Assembly: GCA_044238145.1 (NCBI GenBank)
Contig: JBIIDT010000077.1
Coordinates: forward strand, 1 to 13,620
DNA length: 13,620 nt
Reading direction: 5' to 3'
From: QWPN01 sp044238145
GTDB taxonomy: Bacteria > Planctomycetota > Planctomycetia > Pirellulales > UBA1268
Shown: piece after piece, positions 9,184 through 13,620 of the stretch
How the letters are laid out: each line of letters opens with the position of its first letter
Numbering within the stretch: position 1 is the stretch's first letter
Notes under the pieces: model-generated
The model's input: the letters and a program-made list of their open reading frames with translations, nothing else
Database searches by the model: none
Told to the model about the DNA's origin: nothing
Translations under genes and position numbers: made by a program

Positions 9184-12100
9184 ATGCATTCGCTGCGATC
9201 CGTCGCCCGCGTCGTCTGTGCCGCTTGCTGGGCGTTGGCGGGTGTGTCGCTCGGCGGCACGGCGGCCGCGGCGTCGGACCTCCAGGCCGCCCTGGCCCGT
9301 GACGTGCGACCGCTCCTGGCCCGCTACTGCCACGAGTGCCACGCGGGCGAAGCGGTGGAGGGGGACGTCAACCTCGCGGCCGATGTCTCGCTCGCCGACG
9401 TCCGCCGCGGCATCAAGACCTGGCAGCGGGTCCGGGAGGTGGTCCACGACCGGCAGATGCCGCCGGTGGATGCGGCCCAGCCGAGCGACGCCGAGCGGGC
9501 CGTGCTGGAGGGCTGGCTCCGCGACTTCCTCCACGCCGAGGCGGTGGCCCACGCGGGCGACCCCGGCCCGGTCGTGCTGCGGCGGCTCGACAACGCCGAG
9601 TACACCTACACGATCCGCGACCTGATCGGCGTGGCGTCGCTCGACCCGGCCCGCGAGTTCCCCGCCGACGGCGCGGCGGGCGAGGGGTTCAGCAACACCG
9701 GACAGGCGCTGGTCATGTCGCCGGCCCTCGTCACCAAGTACCTCGACGCGGCCAAGGGGATCGCGACGCACGCGGTGCTGCTGCCCGACGGCCTGCGGTT
9801 TTCGGCGGGCGAGAGCCGGGCCGACTGGACCGACGAAAACCTGGCCCGGCTGCGGGAGTTCTACGGCCGGTTCACGGGGCCGCTCGAGGTATCGCTGCAG
9901 ACGGTGCAGCAGGGCATCAAACTCGACATGGGCACGCAGGGAGGCCTGCCGATGGCCCGCTATCTCGAGGCGGCCGTCGCCGACCGCGAGCGGCTCGGCC
10001 GCGGCGAGTTCGCGGCCGTGGCCCGCGACCGCGGGCTGAGCCCGAAATATCTCGGCCTTCTCTGGCGTGCCATCGCGACCGACGGCGCCTCCGCGTCACC
10101 GCTCCTCGATGCCGTCCGCCGGGCGTGGCGCGACGCGGCCGCCGGCGACACGGAGGCCGGCCGGAAGATCGCCGACGCCACCGTCACCCCATGGCAAAAG
10201 GCGCTGTGGAAGTTCAACCAGGTCGGCCAGATCGCCCGGCATCTCGGCCGCAAGGCCGGCCCCGCGGCCTGGATGGAGCCGGTGACCCCGCTGGCCGCCG
10301 CGAAGGAGTTTCGCGTCAAGCTGGCCGTCCCGGCCGGTCGCGACTCCGCCACGATCCGCCTCGTCGCCACCGACGCCGGCGACGGCAACGAGCAGGACTA
10401 CGTCGTCTGGCAGAATCCCCGGCTCGTCGGCCCCGGTTCGCCCGACCTGCCCCTGCGGGACGTACCGGCTCAGGCGGCCGCGCTCGCAGAAGCCCGCCGC
10501 CGGCTCGTGGCGGGCGTCCGCGGCTGCCTGGCGGCGGTCGCCGATGCGGAGGCCGCGTGGGCGGCCGGCAAGCCGGTGCCGTCGCCGGCCGACCTCGCCT
10601 CCCGGCACGGCGTCGATCCCGGGCTCGTGCAGGCGTGGTGGGAATGGCTCGGGCCGTCGCCAGCCGAGCCGCCGGCCGGATTCCTGCTCACGGAGAAGGT
10701 GGCGAATGTCGGCGGCCACGCGGCCGTTGCCGGCTGGAAGGGGCCGCGGGATCTCGCCGTATTCGCCAACGCCTCGGACGAGTCGCTGAAGCTGCCGGGG
10801 ACCTACAAGGCCCGTGGCGTGGTCGTCCATCCCGCACCCGATCGGGCGGTGGTGATCGGGTGGCGGAGCCCGAAGTTGCAGGTCGTGCGGGTCGAGGGGA
10901 CCGTCAAGCGAGCCAACTGGGGGTGTGGTAACGGCGTCGCATGGCGGGTCGAAGTGCGGCGCGGCGCAAGTCGCGACGTCCTCGCGACGGGCGTCGCCGA
11001 CAAGGAGGACGCAGTGCCGCTGGGGCCGTTCGAGAGCGTCGTCATGCGGCGAAACGACCGGATCTGCCTGATCGTCGACCCGCGCGGCGGGGACCACTCC
11101 TGCGATTCCACGGCGGTCGATCTCGCGATCCGCGCCACCGACCGTGCCTGGAACCTCGCCGCCGACCTGGCCACCGCGGACCCCGAGCAGGGCATCCTCG
11201 CCGGCAACCCCCTGGCCGACGCCCACGGCTTGCCAGGCGTCTGGGAACTCGGCGGCGAGGCGACGACGGCCGCAGGCGGATCGACGATTCCCCCCGGATC
11301 GCTGCTCGCCCGCTGGCAAGCCGCGGCGCAGGCGGATCGCGGCCCGCTGGCCGATGCGATCGAGCGGCTGCTCCGCGAGGGCGCCGCCGCGCTGCCCGAG
11401 GCCGCGGCCGATCGCCGGCTGCACGACGAACTCGTGGCCACCTCAGGCCCCATCCTCACCCGCTGGCTCGCCGCCCGCCCCGCTGCCCTCGCGGCGGCGA
11501 CCGCTGCGTCGGCGGGGCCCGACACGGCGGTCTTCGGACGTCATCCGGCGGGCCTCGGCCCGATTGCGGAGGGCGACGTCTGCGTGCGGGCGCCGGCGAC
11601 CGCGGAGTTCGAGATTCCGGCGGCCCTGGCCGCGGGCCGGGAGTTCGTCGTCACCGCGACGATCCATCCCGCGGCGGCCGCGGCGGGCACCGCCCAGCCG
11701 CGCGTGCTGACCGGCCCCGGCGAGCCGCCGGCGCTCTCCCCCGGCGAGACGGTGATCGCCGTGGAGGGGCAGGCGGCATGGCAACGGGTCGCCGCGGCAT
11801 TCGAGGAGTTCCGCGAACTGTTCCCGCCCGCCGTCTGCTACGCCCGCATCGTGCCCGTCGACGAGGTGATCACGCTCAACATCTTCTACCGCGAGGACGA
11901 CCGGCTCCGCAGGCTTCTCCTCGACGACACCGAGGCGGCCCACCTCGACCGGCTGTGGGACGAACTGCTGTTCGTCGCCCAGGAGCCTTTGCGGCTCGAG
12001 GACGTCTTCGAGCAGCTGCTGGAGTTCGCCACGCAGGACCGGACCTACCTCGTCAGTGAGCTTTCCCCGATGCGGCCGGCGATCGAGGCCCGGGCGGAGG

Positions 12101-13380
12101 CGTTCCAGGAGCGGCTGGTGGCGGCCGAGCCGGCCCAGGTGGAGGCGGTCGTGGCCCTGGCCGCGAAGGCCTGGCGGCGGCCGCTCACCAAGGCGGAGGC
12201 CGACGGCCTGCGGGGCCTGTATGGCGAACTGCGTAACGACGGCCTCGAGCACGAGGACGCCGTGCGGCTGCTGCTGGCGCGGGTGCTCGTGGCCCCGGCC
12301 TTCCTCTACAAGCTCGAGGATCCGGGCCCCGGCCGCGAGCCGCGGCCCGTCGGCGGCCGCGAGCTGGCGACGCGGCTGAGTTACTTCCTCTGGTCGTCAC
12401 TGCCCGACGAGGCGCTCGCCTCGGCGACCGAGCGGCTCCAGGATCCCGACGTGCTCCGCGCCGAGACGCGGCGGATGCTCCGCGACCCGCGGATTCGCCG
12501 GCTGGCGGTGGAGTTCGGCACGCACTGGCTCCACGTCTACGGCTTCGACGCCCACGACGAGAAGAGCGCCGAGTTCTTTCCAGGATTCGCCGACCTCCGC
12601 GGGGCGATGCACGAGGAGGCCGTGCTTCTGCTCACCGACCTGTTCCAGCACGACCGCTCGATCCTGTCGCTCATCGACGCCGACCACACGTTCCTCAACG
12701 AGCCGCTGGCGAAGCACTACGGCATCCCGGGCGTGACGGGTCCCGAGTGGCGGCGGGTCGAGGGGGTGCGCCGACACGGCCGCGGCGGGATCCTCACACT
12801 GGCGGCCACGCTCGCCAAGCAGTCGGGCGCCTCGCGGACGAGTCCGATCCTGCGGGGCACGTTCTTCACGGAAATGCTGCTCGGCGAGAAGCTGCCAAAG
12901 CCCCCGAAGAACGTGCCGCCGCTGGCCGAGGCGCCGCCGGCCGGGCTCTCCGAGCGGGAGCTGACGGCGCTGCACTCGAGCGACGCCGCCTGCGCGGGCT
13001 GCCACAAGCGGTTCGACGGCTACGGCTTCGCACTCGAGGAGTACGACGCCATCGGCCGACGGCGGGACAAGGACACCGCCGGCAAGCCGATCGACGCGGC
13101 CACCGCGCTGCCCGACGGCACGCAGGTCACGGGCGCCGCCGACCTGCGCGACTACCTCGCCTCGGCCCGCGGGGCCGCCTTCGAGCGGCAATTCCTCCGC
13201 AAGCTGCTCGGCTTCGCCCTGGGGCGGGGCGTGCAACTCTCCGACGAACCGCTCCTCGACGAGATCCAGGCGGCCCTGGCCGCCAACGACCATCGGGCGA
13301 GCGTGGCGGTCGAGGCGATCGTGCAGAGCCCGCAGTTCCGGCAGATTCGCGGCCGGGAAGCGGGCGATGCGGAAGAATAG
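9184..13380 (+). CDS. Giant planctomycete cytochrome (PSCyt1-DUF1587-DUF1595-DUF1592-DUF1588-DUF1585)
   Basis: This is a 1398-aa exported protein. The ATG at 9184 is chosen because a good Sec signal peptide follows (MHSLRSVARVV, cleaved after about residue 30). The frame remains open back to 9034, and a GTG at 9172 is an alternative; neither has a strong Shine-Dalgarno. Domains in order: a planctomycete cytochrome c domain with CHECH at 49-53 and probable distal Met92 in QMPP; DUF1587 at about 128-203 (RRLDNAEYTYTIRDLIGV); a long unassigned middle at about 205-975; DUF1595 at about 979-1046; DUF1592 at about 1060-1180 (RLSYFLWSSLPDE); DUF1588 at about 1198-1303 with a second heme motif CAGCH at 1270-1274; and DUF1585 at about 1308-1393. 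Typical members are about 750-900 aa, so the middle is the extra part. Partner genes are normally DUF1552, as here 34 nt downstream. Two c-type hemes imply electron transfer outside the cytoplasmic membrane; the substrate is unknown. Confidence 0.9.
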   Translation: MHSLRSVARVVCAACWALAGVSLGGTAAAASDLQAALARDVRPLLARYCHECHAGEAVEGDVNLAADVSLADVRRGIKTWQRVREVVHDRQMPPVDAAQPSDAERAVLEGWLRDFLHAEAVAHAGDPGPVVLRRLDNAEYTYTIRDLIGVASLDPAREFPADGAAGEGFSNTGQALVMSPALVTKYLDAAKGIATHAVLLPDGLRFSAGESRADWTDENLARLREFYGRFTGPLEVSLQTVQQGIKLDMGTQGGLPMARYLEAAVADRERLGRGEFAAVARDRGLSPKYLGLLWRAIATDGASASPLLDAVRRAWRDAAAGDTEAGRKIADATVTPWQKALWKFNQVGQIARHLGRKAGPAAWMEPVTPLAAAKEFRVKLAVPAGRDSATIRLVATDAGDGNEQDYVVWQNPRLVGPGSPDLPLRDVPAQAAALAEARRRLVAGVRGCLAAVADAEAAWAAGKPVPSPADLASRHGVDPGLVQAWWEWLGPSPAEPPAGFLLTEKVANVGGHAAVAGWKGPRDLAVFANASDESLKLPGTYKARGVVVHPAPDRAVVIGWRSPKLQVVRVEGTVKRANWGCGNGVAWRVEVRRGASRDVLATGVADKEDAVPLGPFESVVMRRNDRICLIVDPRGGDHSCDSTAVDLAIRATDRAWNLAADLATADPEQGILAGNPLADAHGLPGVWELGGEATTAAGGSTIPPGSLLARWQAAAQADRGPLADAIERLLREGAAALPEAAADRRLHDELVATSGPILTRWLAARPAALAAATAASAGPDTAVFGRHPAGLGPIAEGDVCVRAPATAEFEIPAALAAGREFVVTATIHPAAAAAGTAQPRVLTGPGEPPALSPGETVIAVEGQAAWQRVAAAFEEFRELFPPAVCYARIVPVDEVITLNIFYREDDRLRRLLLDDTEAAHLDRLWDELLFVAQEPLRLEDVFEQLLEFATQDRTYLVSELSPMRPAIEARAEAFQERLVAAEPAQVEAVVALAAKAWRRPLTKAEADGLRGLYGELRNDGLEHEDAVRLLLARVLVAPAFLYKLEDPGPGREPRPVGGRELATRLSYFLWSSLPDEALASATERLQDPDVLRAETRRMLRDPRIRRLAVEFGTHWLHVYGFDAHDEKSAEFFPGFADLRGAMHEEAVLLLTDLFQHDRSILSLIDADHTFLNEPLAKHYGIPGVTGPEWRRVEGVRRHGRGGILTLAATLAKQSGASRTSPILRGTFFTEMLLGEKLPKPPKNVPPLAEAPPAGLSERELTALHSSDAACAGCHKRFDGYGFALEEYDAIGRRRDKDTAGKPIDAATALPDGTQVTGAADLRDYLASARGAAFERQFLRKLLGFALGRGVQLSDEPLLDEIQAALAANDHRASVAVEAIVQSPQFRQIRGREAGDAEE

Positions 13381-13402
13381 ACTTGGGAACGCGGCCAGAC
13401 GT

Positions 13403-13408
13403 GGAGGA
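13403..13408 (+). promoter_or_regulatory. Shine-Dalgarno site of the DUF1552 gene
   Basis: GGAGGA, the strongest ribosome binding site in the window, lies in the 34-nt gap after the cytochrome gene with a 6-nt spacer to the ATG at 13415. It fixes that start and supports independent, efficient translation within one transcript. Confidence 0.75.
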
Positions 13409-13414
13409 CGAGCG

Positions 13415-13620
13415 ATGAGCGGACCGACGATCACGCGGCGGACGATGCTCCGGGGCCTCGGCGTCTCGATGGCCCTGCCATGGATGGAGTCGCTGCCGGC
13501 GTGGGCGGAGGGCGCGGCGGCCGCCGGGGCCGAGCCGCCGGTGCGGCTGGCGGTGCTGTTCTCGGGCAACGGGTTCCACGCCAAGGAGTGGTGGGCCAAG
13601 GGCGCGGGGAAGGACATGGA
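13415..13620 (+). CDS. DUF1552 family protein, Tat-exported (3' truncated)
   Basis: The first 68 codons of a gene that runs off the right edge. The N-terminus has a twin-arginine export signal: TRRTMLRG, with Arg8-Arg9, then a hydrophobic stretch (LGVSMALPWMESL) and an Ala-rich cleavage region near residues 30-40. The mature start, PPVRLAVLFSGNGFH, matches the beginning of DUF1552 proteins, which are usually encoded directly beside DUF1587/DUF1592/DUF1588/DUF1585 cytochromes in Planctomycetes and Verrucomicrobia. A Tat signal suggests export in a folded state, possibly with a cofactor. The family's function is unknown to me. The spacing (34 nt) and strong GGAGGA indicate an operon with the preceding gene. 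Family call rests on the signal, the start of the mature region and the context; the rest lies outside the window. Confidence 0.85.
   Translation, partial: MSGPTITRRTMLRGLGVSMALPWMESLPAWAEGAAAAGAEPPVRLAVLFSGNGFHAKEWWAKGAGKDM

Overview
The window is about 13.6 kb of very GC-rich DNA (roughly 70 % by eye, with strong G/C preference at third codon positions). It looks like a chromosomal piece of a planctomycete, probably from the Pirellulales. The main evidence is the right half: a beta-propeller protein ending in the CxxCH domain known from Pirellula/Verrucomicrobium-type proteins (TIGR02603), a very large PSCyt1/DUF1587/DUF1595/DUF1592/DUF1588/DUF1585 cytochrome protein, and the start of a DUF1552 protein. 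These families are strongly amplified in Planctomycetes and Verrucomicrobia. No mobile element, CRISPR array, tRNA or rRNA was seen.

Layout. (1) 1-2437, plus strand: the 3' part of an ApgM-type phosphoglycerate mutase homologue, of the kind proposed to act as homoserine kinase, followed after 29 nt by an aspartate kinase with four ACT domains. Together they look like an aspartate/threonine-family amino acid operon. (2) 2438-2605: a convergent gene-free gap carrying nested inverted repeats. (3) 2606-6164, minus strand: valS, encoding an enlarged valyl-tRNA synthetase of 1030 aa, then a small DUF151 bifunctional-nuclease protein 64 nt downstream that seems to have its own promoter overlapping the valS stop. 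(4) 6165-6317: a divergent intergenic region. (5) 6318-13620, plus strand: an exported propeller-cytochrome (912 aa), a 127-bp gap with an AT-rich 12-bp palindrome, an exported multidomain cytochrome (1398 aa), and a truncated DUF1552 gene with a twin-arginine signal.

How the genes fit together. The left half is housekeeping: amino acid synthesis and aminoacylation. The right half is an accessory periplasmic/paryphoplasmic module in which at least three c-type heme sites (one in the propeller protein, two in the giant cytochrome) lie beside a Tat-exported partner. The DUF1592-class/DUF1552 pair recurs in planctomycetes, but its reaction is not established to my knowledge. The most notable points are the zinc-ribbon insertion in ValRS, the roughly 770-residue unassigned core of the giant cytochrome, and the ApgM-like/four-ACT aspartokinase pairing.
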